Positions 9,070 through 20,281 of a stretch of 64,000 nt of DNA are shown one piece after another. The position numbers and the translations under genes were made by a program. Every line of letters starts with the position of its first letter. The stretch's first letter is position 1. Location: NCBI RefSeq assembly GCF_000270305.1, contig NC_015737.1, positions 2,356,501-2,420,500 on the forward strand, in the 5' to 3' direction. The notes under the pieces are model-generated. The model was given only the letters and a program-made list of their open reading frames with translations, was not told where the DNA came from and searched no databases. The stretch comes from Clostridium sp. SY8519 (GTDB lineage: Bacteria > Bacillota > Clostridia > Lachnospirales > Lachnospiraceae).

Positions 9070-10179
9070 ATGGATGCACTGGATGAAAGAAAAACAAAAA
9101 TCCTGAATGCCATCATAAGGACCTATCTGGATACCGGGGAACCGGTCGGATCCAGAACCATATCCAAGATGACGGACCTGAATCTGAGTTCAGCGACGAT
9201 CCGCAATGAGATGTCTGATCTGGAGGAGCTGGGATACATTCTGCAGCCCCACACATCGGCAGGACGGATTCCTTCGGATCAGGGCTATCGCTTCTATGTG
9301 GACAACCTGATGAAAGACAAAGATCAGGAAATCTCCGATATGAAGGATTTCGTTATCGAGCATACAGAAAAAATGGAAAAAGTGCTGAAAGAAGCGGTGA
9401 AGCTCCTGGCGGCAAATACCAATTATGCGACAATGATATCCACACCGGCGGTGACGGGCAGCAAGCTGAAATTTATCCAGCTGTCCAATGTGGACCAGAA
9501 TCATGTGCTGGCGACCATTGTGCTGGACGGGAACCTGGTAAAGAACAAGATGATCAAAGTCAGCGAATCCCTGGATCAGGAGACCATGCTGAAACTGAAC
9601 ATCCTGCTGAATTCCAGCTTAAACGGACTGACACTGGATCAGATTAATCTGGGTACGATTACCCGTCTGAAAGAGCAGGCCGGCAGCCACAGCAGCATGA
9701 TTTCGGATGTGCTGGACGCGGTTGCCAACGCGATCCAGCCGGATGAAGACCTGGAGGTTTATACCAGCGGGGCCAAGAACATCTTCCGCTATCCGGAGCT
9801 GAGTGATTCCCACAAGGCCTATGAGCTGATTTCGGCCCTGGAGGACAAGACCGGACTGAAGAATTTTCTCGCGGACAAGGCTTCCGAACAGTCGGACTCG
9901 GATGAGATACAGGTTTATATCGGCAGTGAGAATGAGATGGAAGAGATGGAAGACTGCAGCGTCGTGACAGCAAATTATGACCTGGGCGGCGGCCTGCGGG
10001 GAACCATCGGAATCGTCGGTCCGAAGCGTATGGATTACGGGAAAGTGGTTCAAAGCATGAAGATCATCAAGCAGCAGCTGGATGATCTGTATCCGGAACG
10101 AAAGAACAAAAAACTGGAAATCGCCATCCGGCAGGATTTTTTTAACGCGCTGACGACAGAAAAAGAGTCGGATGATTAG
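9070..10179 (+). CDS. hrcA: Heat-inducible transcription repressor HrcA
   Basis: HrcA represses class I heat-shock genes by binding CIRCE. The 369-residue protein has an N-terminal winged-helix DNA-binding domain (LDERKTKILNAII, then PVGSRTISK and SSATIRNEMSDLEELG) and the larger GAF-like sensing/dimer domain. I chose ATG at 9070 because MDALDERK is the normal family start and AGGAAGAGG lies about 11 bases upstream; an earlier in-frame ATG at 9040 abuts the operator and has no ribosome binding site. It heads the operon with grpE, dnaK and dnaJ. Confidence 0.96.
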   Translation: MDALDERKTKILNAIIRTYLDTGEPVGSRTISKMTDLNLSSATIRNEMSDLEELGYILQPHTSAGRIPSDQGYRFYVDNLMKDKDQEISDMKDFVIEHTEKMEKVLKEAVKLLAANTNYATMISTPAVTGSKLKFIQLSNVDQNHVLATIVLDGNLVKNKMIKVSESLDQETMLKLNILLNSSLNGLTLDQINLGTITRLKEQAGSHSSMISDVLDAVANAIQPDEDLEVYTSGAKNIFRYPELSDSHKAYELISALEDKTGLKNFLADKASEQSDSDEIQVYIGSENEMEEMEDCSVVTANYDLGGGLRGTIGIVGPKRMDYGKVVQSMKIIKQQLDDLYPERKNKKLEIAIRQDFFNALTTEKESDD

Positions 10180-10209
10180 CAGAAAATAAAGCGAGAAAGG
10201 AGTGCGACC

Positions 10210-10839
10210 ATGGAAGACAACAAGACAACGAAGGCTGATCTTGACCAGGAAGAACTCAAACATAAAGCAGAAGATTCCCAGGCGGAAGATTCAGTGAAGA
10301 AAACAGAAGAACCGGAACAGGAGCCGGCGGAGGCAGCAGAGCAGGCATCCGCAGAAGGTGAGAAGCTGGACGACGGATTCTTTAAAAAGAAAAAGAAAAA
10401 AGACAAAAAAGACGAGCAGATCGAAGAACTGACCGATCGTCTGAAACGCCAGATGGCGGAATTTGACAATTTCCGGAAACGCACCGAAAAGGAAAAAACA
10501 CAGATGTTTGAAATCGGGGCAAAGGATATTATTGAGCGTATCCTTCCGGTAGTGGACAACTTTGAGCGGGGACTGGCAGCAGTATCCGAAGAAGACAAAG
10601 ACAGTCCGATTGTACAGGGCATGGAGCAGATTTACAAACAGCTGGTAACCAGCCTGGAAGAAGCAGGCGTTACCGTCATCGAAGCAGAGGGACAGACCTT
10701 TGACCCGAACCTTCACAATGCAGTGATGCATGTGGATGACGATGCCTTTGGTGAGAATGTTGTGGCAGAGGAGTTCCAGAAAGGGTATAAATACCGGAAT
10801 TCTATCGTACGGCACAGCATGGTGAAAGTTGCAAACTAA
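10210..10839 (+). CDS. grpE: Nucleotide exchange factor GrpE
   Basis: GrpE releases ADP from DnaK and drives the chaperone cycle. The 209-residue protein starts with a charged, low-complexity region of about 65 residues rich in E, A and K, including KKKKKKDKKDEQ. A long coiled-coil segment follows, with RQMAEFDNFRKRTEKEK, and then the C-terminal beta domain ending VAEEFQKGYKYRNSIVRHSMVKVA. AAAGGAG precedes the ATG. It lies 30 bases after hrcA and 55 before dnaK. Confidence 0.97.
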   Translation: MEDNKTTKADLDQEELKHKAEDSQAEDSVKKTEEPEQEPAEAAEQASAEGEKLDDGFFKKKKKKDKKDEQIEELTDRLKRQMAEFDNFRKRTEKEKTQMFEIGAKDIIERILPVVDNFERGLAAVSEEDKDSPIVQGMEQIYKQLVTSLEEAGVTVIEAEGQTFDPNLHNAVMHVDDDAFGENVVAEEFQKGYKYRNSIVRHSMVKVAN

Positions 10840-10855
10840 CTGTATTTGAATATAG

Positions 10856-12763
<1,908 letters not shown>

Positions 12764-12773
12764 GAAATAGCAT

Positions 12774-13946
12774 ATGGCAGAACAAAAACGCGATTATTAT
12801 GAGGTCCTCGGAGTAGACCGAAGCGCGGACGATGCCACGATAAAAAAAGCTTACAGAAAATTGGCGAAAAAGTATCACCCGGATGCAAATCCGGGTGATG
12901 CTGAAGCTGAGAAAAAGTTTAAAGAAGCATCGGAAGCATATGCTGTTCTGAGTGACAGCGAAAAGAGAAGACAGTATGACCAGTTCGGCCATGCGGCATT
13001 TGAAGGCGGCGCCGGCGGTGGCGGCGGCTTTGATTTCTCCGGAATGGATATGGGAGATATCTTCGGAGATATTTTCGGCGAATTCTTCGGAGGGGGCAGA
13101 GCCTCCCGCTCCGCAGGCAGTCAGCCCATGAAAGGCGCCAATCTGCGTGCCAGGGTACGGATTTCCTTTGAGGAAGCCGTATTCGGCTGCGACCGGGAAC
13201 TGGAGATCACATTGAAAGACGAATGTGAATCCTGCCACGGCACCGGCGCAAAGGCAGGCACTTCACCGGTTACCTGTTCCAAGTGCGGCGGCAAGGGGAA
13301 GATTGTCTTTTCCCAGCAGTCGTTATTCGGCATGGTACAGAATGTATCCACCTGCCCGGACTGTAACGGTACCGGAAAAGTAATTAAAGAAAAGTGCCCG
13401 GATTGTCACGGAAGCGGCTATATCGCCTCCCGCAAAAAGATCAAAGTCACCATTCCGCCCGGAATTGACAACGGGCAGAGCGTGCGGATCCGCGGAAAGG
13501 GAGAGCCTGGTGTAAACGGCGGTCCCCGGGGAGATCTTCTTGTGGAGGTCTCAGTAGGATCCCATCCTTTCCTGCAGCGTTCCGGTATGGATCTGTTTTC
13601 CACCGCGCCCATCACCTTTGCCCAGGCGGCACTTGGCGGTGATGTCAGAATCAGCACAATTGACGGTGATGTGATTTATACGGTAAAAGCCGGCACACAG
13701 ACCGATACCAGAATCCGGCTGAAGGGGAAAGGGGTTCCTTCTCTGAGAAATTCCAGCACCCGGGGCGATCACTATGTGACGCTGATCATTCAGACACCAT
13801 CCCATCTGAGCACGGAAGCCAAAGAGGCGCTGCGCAGATTTGACGAGCTGACGGATGGTTCTCTCGGAGAACAGGAAAGTTCACCCGAACCCCATCACAA
13901 AGGAAAAAATAGAAAAAAAGGATTTTTCAATAAAAAAGAAGATTAG
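12774..13946 (+). CDS. dnaJ: Chaperone DnaJ (Hsp40)
   Basis: DnaJ delivers substrates to DnaK and stimulates its ATPase. The 390-residue protein is a type I Hsp40: an N-terminal J domain with the HPD motif ([11 protein letters not shown]), a glycine/phenylalanine-rich region, four zinc-binding repeats ([32 protein letters not shown]), then the C-terminal substrate domains. It ends with a lysine-rich tail. It begins 10 bases after dnaK and is the last gene of the heat-shock operon; a strong terminator follows. Confidence 0.98.
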   Translation: MAEQKRDYYEVLGVDRSADDATIKKAYRKLAKKYHPDANPGDAEAEKKFKEASEAYAVLSDSEKRRQYDQFGHAAFEGGAGGGGGFDFSGMDMGDIFGDIFGEFFGGGRASRSAGSQPMKGANLRARVRISFEEAVFGCDRELEITLKDECESCHGTGAKAGTSPVTCSKCGGKGKIVFSQQSLFGMVQNVSTCPDCNGTGKVIKEKCPDCHGSGYIASRKKIKVTIPPGIDNGQSVRIRGKGEPGVNGGPRGDLLVEVSVGSHPFLQRSGMDLFSTAPITFAQAALGGDVRISTIDGDVIYTVKAGTQTDTRIRLKGKGVPSLRNSSTRGDHYVTLIIQTPSHLSTEAKEALRRFDELTDGSLGEQESSPEPHHKGKNRKKGFFNKKED

Positions 13947-13953
13947 TACAGGG

Positions 13954-13979
13954 GAACCGCTGGTTGCAGCGGTTCTTTT
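13954..13979 (+). terminator. Terminator of the heat-shock operon
   Basis: GAACCGCTG (13954-13962) pairs perfectly with CAGCGGTTC (13967-13975) around a 4-base loop, followed by TTTT. It lies 8 bases after the dnaJ stop codon. Confidence 0.85.
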
Positions 13980-14091
13980 GCTGTGTGACTGCGGGACAGA
14001 GCCTGTACTGGGTAATGACAGAAGAAAACAGTTATGATACAATTGCGTCGGATCAAATCAGGTTTCGGATCAGGCAAAGCGGAGGTTCACC

Positions 14092-15045
14092 ATGAAGTGG
14101 GAAAAATACAGAATCAAGACAACGACACAGGCAGAGGATTTTGTCAGCAGCATGCTGGCAGACTGCGGCATCGCAGGCGTGGAGATCGAGGATAACACCC
14201 CTCTGACCGAGCAGGAAACTGCCCGGATGTTTATCGATATTCCGCCGGAACTTCCGCAGGATGACGGAACCAGCTATCTGACGTTTTACCTGGAGGCAGA
14301 CGGCGACCATACGGAACTGCTGGACAGGATCCGGCAGGAACTGGAAGATCTGCGGGATGTGGTTGCGATCGGCGACGGGACGATCACGGTAAGCCAGACC
14401 GAAGATCAGGACTGGGCCAATAACTGGAAACAGTTCTTTCACTCCTTCTATGTGGGGGATATTTTTATCCGCCCCACTTGGGAAACAGAAGAGCCAAAGC
14501 AGGAGGTAAAGACCGTGATTGAAATCGATCCGGGCATCTCCTTCGGAACAGGCAAACACGAAACCACACAGCTGTGCATCCGGGAACTGGACCGTTATGT
14601 GCGGCCGGACAGCCGGGTGCTGGATTTAGGCTGCGGCAGCGGCATTCTTTCCATTGTGGCGCTGAAACTTGGCGCAGCCCATGTCCACGGCACAGATATT
14701 GATGAAGACTGTATCCGATCCACCTATGATAATTTTGCCGTTAATCATCTGACCAAAGAACAGGGAACCTTTGAAGTGGGCAACCTGATCACGGACAAAG
14801 AGCTGCAGCAGCGGCTGGGACAGGAATCCTATGATATCGTTGTGGCCAATATACTGGCAGATGTACTGATTCCCATGGCGCCCTATCTTCCGGCCTGCCT
14901 GAAGCCCCAGGGCATTCTGATCTGTTCCGGAATCATTGATTTTAAGGAGAATGCCGTAAAAGAAGCAGTGGAAGCCGCGGGCCTTCGGGTGGTCCGGGTC
15001 GGACATCAGGGAGAATGGGTGTCTGTCACTGCGGTAAAGGAGTAG
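14092..15045 (+). CDS. prmA: Ribosomal protein L11 methyltransferase
   Basis: PrmA trimethylates ribosomal protein L11. The 317-residue product has an N-terminal recognition domain and a SAM-dependent methyltransferase domain with DLGCGSGILSI, plus VVANILADVL as the motif IV region. CGGAGG lies just before the ATG. It starts a run of modification genes with rsmE only 2 bases downstream. No clear promoter was found, but the operon terminator upstream of it implies one in 13980-14091. Confidence 0.95.
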   Translation: MKWEKYRIKTTTQAEDFVSSMLADCGIAGVEIEDNTPLTEQETARMFIDIPPELPQDDGTSYLTFYLEADGDHTELLDRIRQELEDLRDVVAIGDGTITVSQTEDQDWANNWKQFFHSFYVGDIFIRPTWETEEPKQEVKTVIEIDPGISFGTGKHETTQLCIRELDRYVRPDSRVLDLGCGSGILSIVALKLGAAHVHGTDIDEDCIRSTYDNFAVNHLTKEQGTFEVGNLITDKELQQRLGQESYDIVVANILADVLIPMAPYLPACLKPQGILICSGIIDFKENAVKEAVEAAGLRVVRVGHQGEWVSVTAVKE

Positions 15046-15047
15046 CT

Positions 15048-15821
15048 ATGCAGCAGTTTTTTGTAGATGATTGTCAGATCGGCAGAGAATATGTTACGAT
15101 AACCGGACCGGATGTGCGGTATATGCGTGCGGTGCTTCGGATGAAACCGGGGGAAAAGATCCGGGTCAGCAGCGCTTCCGGAAGAAACCTGCTCTGTGCA
15201 GTCAGCGAAATCTCCGATGCGTTTGTACAGGCGGATATTATTGACGGAAATGCGCCGGATACAGAACTTCCTTCCAGAATCACCCTGTTCCAGGCCATCC
15301 CCAAAGGCGACCGCATGGAATATGTGATTCAGAAGGCGGTGGAACTGGGGGTTTCCAGGATTGTGCCGGTGGCAATGAAGTACTGTGTGGTACGCCTGGA
15401 CGCGAAAAAAGCGGCGAACAAACAGAAACGCTGGCAAAGCATTGCCCTCAGTGCGGCACGGCAGTCCAAACGAAGCGTGATCCCTCAGGTCTGTCCGGTG
15501 ATGACGCTGGAGGAAGCGCTGGCAGAGGGAAAGCGTATGGACCTAAGAATTGTACCCTATGAAAATGCCAGAGGCATGCAGAGTACTGCGCAAGTCCTGC
15601 CGAAAATCTGCCCGGGACAGGACATTGCGGTTTATATTGGGCCGGAAGGCGGTTTTGCCGAGGAGGAAATCGAAGCGCTGCGTCCCGGCGCGGAAGTGAT
15701 TTCCCTGGGCAGAAGAATTCTACGCACCGACACAGCGGCTGTTACCGTTATGTCATTTTTGAGCCTCCGGCTGGAATATGCGCTGGAACAGCAGAATCAT
15801 ACAGAAAGTATGCAGGAATAA
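15048..15821 (+). CDS. rsmE: 16S rRNA m3U1498 methyltransferase
   Basis: RsmE methylates N3 of U1498 in 16S rRNA. The 257-residue protein has a PUA-like N-terminal domain (QQFFVDD onward) and a SPOUT methyltransferase domain with YIGPEGGFAEEE and SLGRRILRTDTA, which forms the knotted SAM site. I set the start at ATG 15048, after AAAGGAG; the frame is open upstream inside prmA but the extra residues do not fit the family. It is translated directly after prmA. Confidence 0.95.
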   Translation: MQQFFVDDCQIGREYVTITGPDVRYMRAVLRMKPGEKIRVSSASGRNLLCAVSEISDAFVQADIIDGNAPDTELPSRITLFQAIPKGDRMEYVIQKAVELGVSRIVPVAMKYCVVRLDAKKAANKQKRWQSIALSAARQSKRSVIPQVCPVMTLEEALAEGKRMDLRIVPYENARGMQSTAQVLPKICPGQDIAVYIGPEGGFAEEEIEALRPGAEVISLGRRILRTDTAAVTVMSFLSLRLEYALEQQNHTESMQE

Positions 15822-15823
15822 GA

Positions 15824-16978
15824 ATGGAAATATATTTGGATAATTCAGCAACGACCAGATGCGATGCAGAAGTAACGGATCTGATCGTCAAACTGCTGAC
15901 AGAAGATTACGGAAATCCGTCTTCCCTTCACAGAAAAGGCATCGAGGCGGAAAATCATGTAAAAAAAGCGGCGTCCAGAATTGCGAAGACGCTGCACTGC
16001 AAAGAAAAGGAAATTATATTCACTTCCGGCGGAACAGAGTCAAACAATCTGGCACTGATCGGGACCGCAAGGGCGAATCAGCGGAAGGGAAAACATATCA
16101 TCACGACGGCCATCGAACACCCTTCGGTCCGCAATGCCTGCGAACATTTGAAAGAAGAGGGATTCCGCGTAACCTATATCCAGCCGGACGCATCCGGAAC
16201 GGTGGCGCCGGAGGCTGTGGCGGCAGCGGTATGTGAGGATACGATTCTGGTTTCGGTGATGCTTGTGAACAATGAAATGGGCGCCCTGGAGCCGGTGGCG
16301 GATATCGCGGCGGCGGTCAAAGGCAAGAATCCGGAAGTGCTGATGCATGTGGATGCGATACAGGCCTACGGCAAGATCCGCATCCATCCGAAACAGATGG
16401 GCATCGACCTTTTGTCGGTCAGCGGACATAAGATCCACGGACCGAAGGGGATCGGTTTTCTTTATGTGAAAGAAGGAACAAAGATCCGACCGATCTGTTA
16501 CGGCGGAGGCCAGCAGAAAGGTATGCGTTCCGGCACTCTGAACGTGCCGGGAATTGCCGGCATGGGGCTGGCAGCGGAGCTTTCTTACCGGAATCTGGAG
16601 GAAAAAATCCGGGCAATGTATGCGCTGCGCAGCGATTTTATGGAACAGATGAAGGAGATTCCGGATGTGGTGCTTAACAGTCCCGAAGGAACCGACTGCG
16701 CCCCCCAGATTGTAAATATCAGTTTTCCGGGAGTCCGCAGCGAGGTGATGCTGCATGCCCTGGAAGACCGGGGAATCTATGTTTCATCCGGAAGCGCCTG
16801 CGCTTCCAACCATCCGGGAGAGGGAAGCACACTGATGAAGCTCGGAAAACCGAAAGAAATCACGGACTCTGCGCTGCGCTTCAGCTTTTCGTTTTCCACC
16901 AGCAGAGAAGAACTGGACCGGACGGTGCAGGCGATTCGTGAACTGGCTCCGGTACTCAGAAAATTTATACGTCGATAA
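15824..16978 (+). CDS. Cysteine desulfurase (IscS/NifS family)
   Basis: The enzyme removes sulfur from cysteine with a PLP cofactor and passes it as persulfide. In this 384-residue protein VSGHKIHGPKG holds the PLP lysine and SSGSACASNHPG the persulfide cysteine. It begins 2 bases after rsmE and ends 14 bases before thiI. The pairing implies that its main job is to feed sulfur to ThiI for 4-thiouridine in tRNA (and perhaps thiamine thiazole), like NifZ-ThiI in Bacillus subtilis, rather than general Fe-S assembly. No iscU-like scaffold gene is nearby. Confidence 0.93.
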   Translation: MEIYLDNSATTRCDAEVTDLIVKLLTEDYGNPSSLHRKGIEAENHVKKAASRIAKTLHCKEKEIIFTSGGTESNNLALIGTARANQRKGKHIITTAIEHPSVRNACEHLKEEGFRVTYIQPDASGTVAPEAVAAAVCEDTILVSVMLVNNEMGALEPVADIAAAVKGKNPEVLMHVDAIQAYGKIRIHPKQMGIDLLSVSGHKIHGPKGIGFLYVKEGTKIRPICYGGGQQKGMRSGTLNVPGIAGMGLAAELSYRNLEEKIRAMYALRSDFMEQMKEIPDVVLNSPEGTDCAPQIVNISFPGVRSEVMLHALEDRGIYVSSGSACASNHPGEGSTLMKLGKPKEITDSALRFSFSFSTSREELDRTVQAIRELAPVLRKFIRR

Positions 16979-16992
16979 GGAGAAGATATCGC

Positions 16993-18192
16993 ATGGTATT
17001 TCGACAGTTTTTAATTAAATACGGTGAAATCGGCATCAAAGGGAAAAACCGCCGCAATTTTGAAGAAGCGCTGATGAATCAGATCCGGTTCGCGCTGCGC
17101 CGCATCGAGGGCGAATTCCGGGTAACGAGAGAACAGGGGCGGATTTATGTCTATGCACCGGAATCCTATGATTATGAAGATGCGGTGACAGCACTGACAC
17201 ATGTGTTTGGCATTGTAGGCATCTGCCCCATGTTCCAGGTAGAGGATCAGGGATTTGACCAGCTGGTGCAGGATGTATTTCACTATCTGGATACGGTGCA
17301 TCCGGAGCAGGGGCATACCTTTAAAGTGAATGCCAGACGGGCAAGAAAAGATTATCCCCTTAACTCCCAGCAGATCAATATGGATCTGGGAGAAAAAATC
17401 CTGGAGCATCGTCCGGATCTGAAGGTGGATGTGCATCATCCGGATATTATGCTGACGGTGGAAGTCCGCGAAAAAATAAATATTTACTCAAAAATCATTC
17501 CGGGTCCGGGCGGAATGCCGGTGGGAACCAACGGCAGCGCCATGCTGCTTCTGTCCGGCGGAATCGACAGCCCGGTGGCCGGCTATATGATTGCGAAACG
17601 GGGAGTATCCATTGATGCCACCTACTTCCACGCGCCGCCGTACACCAGTGACCGGGCGAAACAGAAAGTAGTGGATCTGGCCCGTATCATTTCCAGATAC
17701 TGCGGACCGATTCGTCTGCACGTGGTAAATTTCACAGATATCCAGCTGGCAATTTATCAAAAATGCCCCCATGATGAACTGACGATTATTATGCGGCGGT
17801 ATATGATGCGGATTGCCGAGCATTTTGCCGAAAAACAGGGGAACCTGGGACTGATCACAGGGGAAAGCATCGGACAGGTGGCGAGTCAGACCATGCAGTC
17901 TCTGGCGGCTACCAATGATGTATGCACCATGCCGGTGTACCGGCCGCTGATTGGTTTTGATAAAAGCGAAATCGTCCGTGTGGCGGAAAAAATTGACACC
18001 TACGAAACGTCGATTTTGCCCTTTGAGGACTGCTGTACCATTTTTGTCGCAAAACATCCGGTTACCAAGCCGAATCTGAATATTATTCGCCGTTCGGAAC
18101 AGAAGCTTGCGGGAACCATTGAAGCGCTTGTGCAGCAGGCCATTGACACCACACAGGTGATACGGATTGAACCGGAAGAGTATCAGGCATAA
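16993..18192 (+). CDS. thiI: tRNA 4-thiouridine synthase ThiI
   Basis: ThiI adenylates U8 of tRNA and inserts sulfur to make 4-thiouridine; in some bacteria it also serves thiamine synthesis. The 399-residue protein has an N-terminal ferredoxin-like region, a THUMP domain (about 60-165) and an ATP pyrophosphatase domain with LLSGGIDSPVAGY. The C-terminal rhodanese domain of the E. coli enzyme is absent, as in many Firmicutes, so sulfur must come straight from a partner desulfurase; one is encoded immediately upstream. A terminator hairpin follows the stop codon. Confidence 0.95.
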   Translation: MVFRQFLIKYGEIGIKGKNRRNFEEALMNQIRFALRRIEGEFRVTREQGRIYVYAPESYDYEDAVTALTHVFGIVGICPMFQVEDQGFDQLVQDVFHYLDTVHPEQGHTFKVNARRARKDYPLNSQQINMDLGEKILEHRPDLKVDVHHPDIMLTVEVREKINIYSKIIPGPGGMPVGTNGSAMLLLSGGIDSPVAGYMIAKRGVSIDATYFHAPPYTSDRAKQKVVDLARIISRYCGPIRLHVVNFTDIQLAIYQKCPHDELTIIMRRYMMRIAEHFAEKQGNLGLITGESIGQVASQTMQSLAATNDVCTMPVYRPLIGFDKSEIVRVAEKIDTYETSILPFEDCCTIFVAKHPVTKPNLNIIRRSEQKLAGTIEALVQQAIDTTQVIRIEPEEYQA

Positions 18193-18239
18193 AAAAAACG
18201 GGCTGTGATCAGAAGTTTTGAAAACAGCCCGTTACTTTT
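18191..18239. terminator. Bidirectional terminator between thiI and the HPr-like gene
   Basis: AACGGGCTGT (18197-18206) pairs perfectly with ACAGCCCGTT (18224-18233) around a 17-base loop. An A run lies on the left and CTTTTT on the right, so it can serve both convergent genes. Confidence 0.8.
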
Positions 18240-18279
18240 TCGCTTGTGATGAATTCCCCCGGATACAGCGGATCCGCAG

Positions 18280-18513
18280 TCAGACGATGAATGGTTTCAG
18301 CTCTTCCATGGCTTTGGCGAGCTCGTCACCGGATGCGTGGATCGTCAGTTTGATCGGTTTGGAAAGATCAAGACTGAAGATTCCCATAATCGACTTGGCA
18401 TCAATTACATAACGTCCGGATACCAGGTCAAAGTCAAAGGGAAAAGCAGTTACGATATTCACAAAGCTTTTTACTTTTTCGATTGAATTTAAGAATACAT
18501 TCACGCTGTCCAC
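18280..18513 (-). CDS. HPr-like protein without the phosphocarrier histidine
   Basis: The 77-residue protein has the size and overall pattern of HPr, including DAKSIMGIFSLD around the position of regulatory Ser46 (here Ser41) and the C-terminal helix. The active-site segment GxHARP is missing: the aligned region reads NSIEKVKSF and there is no histidine near it. It therefore cannot accept phosphate from enzyme I in the normal way. A serine-phosphorylated regulator, as with Bacillus Crh, is one possibility, but this is inference. Translation starts at GTG, 10 bases after GGGAGG. The gene has its own promoter and lies alone between thiI and mtaB. Confidence 0.8.
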   Translation of the reverse strand: MDSVNVFLNSIEKVKSFVNIVTAFPFDFDLVSGRYVIDAKSIMGIFSLDLSKPIKLTIHASGDELAKAMEELKPFIV

Positions 18514-18559
18514 TCGAAGTACCTCCCTGTTGATATTAAGTCACAAAAACTATATTTAT

Positions 18560-18588
18560 ATAGTATACATTATTGTGAAAAATGTCAA
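18560..18588 (-). promoter_or_regulatory. Promoter for the HPr-like gene
   Basis: On the minus strand TTGACA (18583-18588) and TACTAT (18560-18565) are 17 bases apart in an AT-rich stretch, about 46 bases before the GTG start. Confidence 0.7.
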
Positions 18589-18639
18589 TCAAGAGCAGGG
18601 TATTTCTGTCAAAAAACATAGAATCAGAAAGGGTTAGGC

Positions 18640-19953
18640 ATGAAAACAGCCGCGTTACATAATTTGGGATGCAAAGTGAATTCCTACGAAACAGATGCCA
18701 TGCAGCAGCTGCTGGAAGAAGCGGGATATCAGATTGTTCCGTTTCACGAACGGGCAGACGTCTATGTGATTAACACCTGCTCGGTCACAAATGTGGCAGA
18801 TCATAAATCCAGACAGATGATCCATCGGGCAAAAAAACAGAACCCGGAAGCGGCGGTGGTGGCTGCCGGCTGTTATGTCCAGACTTCGCCGGGGCAGATG
18901 CGGGAAGATTTGGCGGTGGATATTATTCTGGGCAACAACAGAAAAAACGATCTGATCCGGCTGCTGGATGAGTATTTTTCCGAACATTCCCGCCGGGAAG
19001 AGACAGAAGCCGGGGAGATGGCGCTGGAAGACCTGGTGGATATCAACAGCGGGCTGCAGCCTTATGAGGACCTGAAAGTCTCCGGACCGAAAGAGCACAC
19101 CCGTGCCTTTGTCAAAATCCAGGACGGATGCAATCAGTTCTGCAGCTACTGCATCATTCCCTACGCAAGGGGAAGAATCCGCAGCCGTTCGGTGGAGAGT
19201 GTCATAGCCGAAGTGCAGGGACTGGCAGAACAGGGGATTCAGGAAGTGGTGCTTACGGGGATACATATCAGTTCCTATGGAAAGGACAGTTCGGATACCC
19301 TTTTGCATCTGATTCAGGAAGTGCACGGGATTGCCGGAATCCGGCGGATCCGCCTGGGATCGCTGGAACCACGCCTGATCACGGAAGAGTTTGCCCGGTC
19401 CCTTGCCGCGCTGCCGAAAGTCTGCCCCCATTTCCATCTGTCGCTGCAGAGTGGATCCGCCGGGGTGCTGCAGCGGATGAACCGTCATTACACGCCGGAA
19501 GAGTTTTTGGATAAATGCAGAATTCTGCGCAGCGTCTATGACCATCCCGGGATCACGACAGACATTATTGTCGGATTCCCGCAGGAAACGGAGGAAGAAT
19601 TCCGGGAAACCTGCGCGTTTGCCAGACAGGCACAGTTTTATGAAGTGCATGTCTTTAAATATTCCCGCAGGGACGGGACGAAGGCTGCTGCCATGAGCGG
19701 GCAGATTCCGGAACAGGAGAAAACAAGACGCAGCCATATACTCATGGGCCTGGCAGAGGAACTGAAAAGGGACTATTTGGCCCGGTATGAGGGGAAAACA
19801 GTGGAAGTGCTGTTTGAGCATCAGACAGAACGGGGCGGCGTACGCGGATTTGAAGGATTTACCAGAGAATATGTAAAAGTATTTCTTCCGGAATCCGGGA
19901 GGGATTTACATAATTGCATAGAGACGGTTGAATTTTCGCAGTGTTTATATTAA
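18640..19953 (+). CDS. mtaB: tRNA t6A37 methylthiotransferase MtaB
   Basis: MtaB converts t6A37 to ms2t6A37 in tRNAs reading ANN codons. The 437-residue protein has the N-terminal UPF0004 domain with NLGCKVNSYETDAM and conserved cysteines for the auxiliary cluster. A radical SAM domain follows with CNQFCSYC (CX3CX2C) and YARGRIRSR, then a C-terminal TRAM-like region. The LGCKVN signature separates MtaB from MiaB. It stands alone upstream of ireB, starting after a short AGAAAGGG-type site. Confidence 0.95.
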   Translation: MKTAALHNLGCKVNSYETDAMQQLLEEAGYQIVPFHERADVYVINTCSVTNVADHKSRQMIHRAKKQNPEAAVVAAGCYVQTSPGQMREDLAVDIILGNNRKNDLIRLLDEYFSEHSRREETEAGEMALEDLVDINSGLQPYEDLKVSGPKEHTRAFVKIQDGCNQFCSYCIIPYARGRIRSRSVESVIAEVQGLAEQGIQEVVLTGIHISSYGKDSSDTLLHLIQEVHGIAGIRRIRLGSLEPRLITEEFARSLAALPKVCPHFHLSLQSGSAGVLQRMNRHYTPEEFLDKCRILRSVYDHPGITTDIIVGFPQETEEEFRETCAFARQAQFYEVHVFKYSRRDGTKAAAMSGQIPEQEKTRRSHILMGLAEELKRDYLARYEGKTVEVLFEHQTERGGVRGFEGFTREYVKVFLPESGRDLHNCIETVEFSQCLY

Positions 19954-20017
19954 ACTGGTGATAGTTTCAGATAGCGAAAGGTATCTGGGAAAAGAGAACG
20001 AAGACAGAGGTACAGAC

Positions 20018-20281
20018 ATGCAGGATCTTGGAAATACACAATATTTTAAAGTAGAAAAAGAGCCGGAACTGCGGATCGGCGATGTGCTGGAGATCGTATA
20101 TAAGGCCATGCTCGAGAAAGGATACAGCCCGATCAACCAGATTGTCGGGTACATTATGTCCGGAGATCCTACTTATATCACCAGCCATAAGAATGCCAGA
20201 AGCCTGATTATGAAGGTGGAGCGGGACGAGCTTGTGGAAGAAGTACTGAAATATTACGCAAAGAATCACGAATGGGAATAA
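20018..20281 (+). CDS. ireB: IreB family regulatory phosphoprotein
   Basis: This 87-residue protein (formerly DUF965/YrzL) matches IreB of Enterococcus faecalis, a small dimer phosphorylated by the Ser/Thr kinase IreK and involved in cephalosporin resistance control. The core GYSPINQIVGYIMSGDPTYI and the ending YYAKNHEWE are typical. I used ATG 20018; the frame is open further left within the end of mtaB, but those residues do not fit the family. Its stop overlaps the start of ruvX by 10 bases, as in the widespread ireB-ruvX-DUF1292 cluster. A kinase partner is not in this window. Confidence 0.93.
   Translation: MQDLGNTQYFKVEKEPELRIGDVLEIVYKAMLEKGYSPINQIVGYIMSGDPTYITSHKNARSLIMKVERDELVEEVLKYYAKNHEWE

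Noticed and set aside
18655..19821. A 388-codon minus-strand frame over mtaB
   Set aside because: mtaB has all its motifs and normal length; the antisense frame shows no family pattern or start signal.
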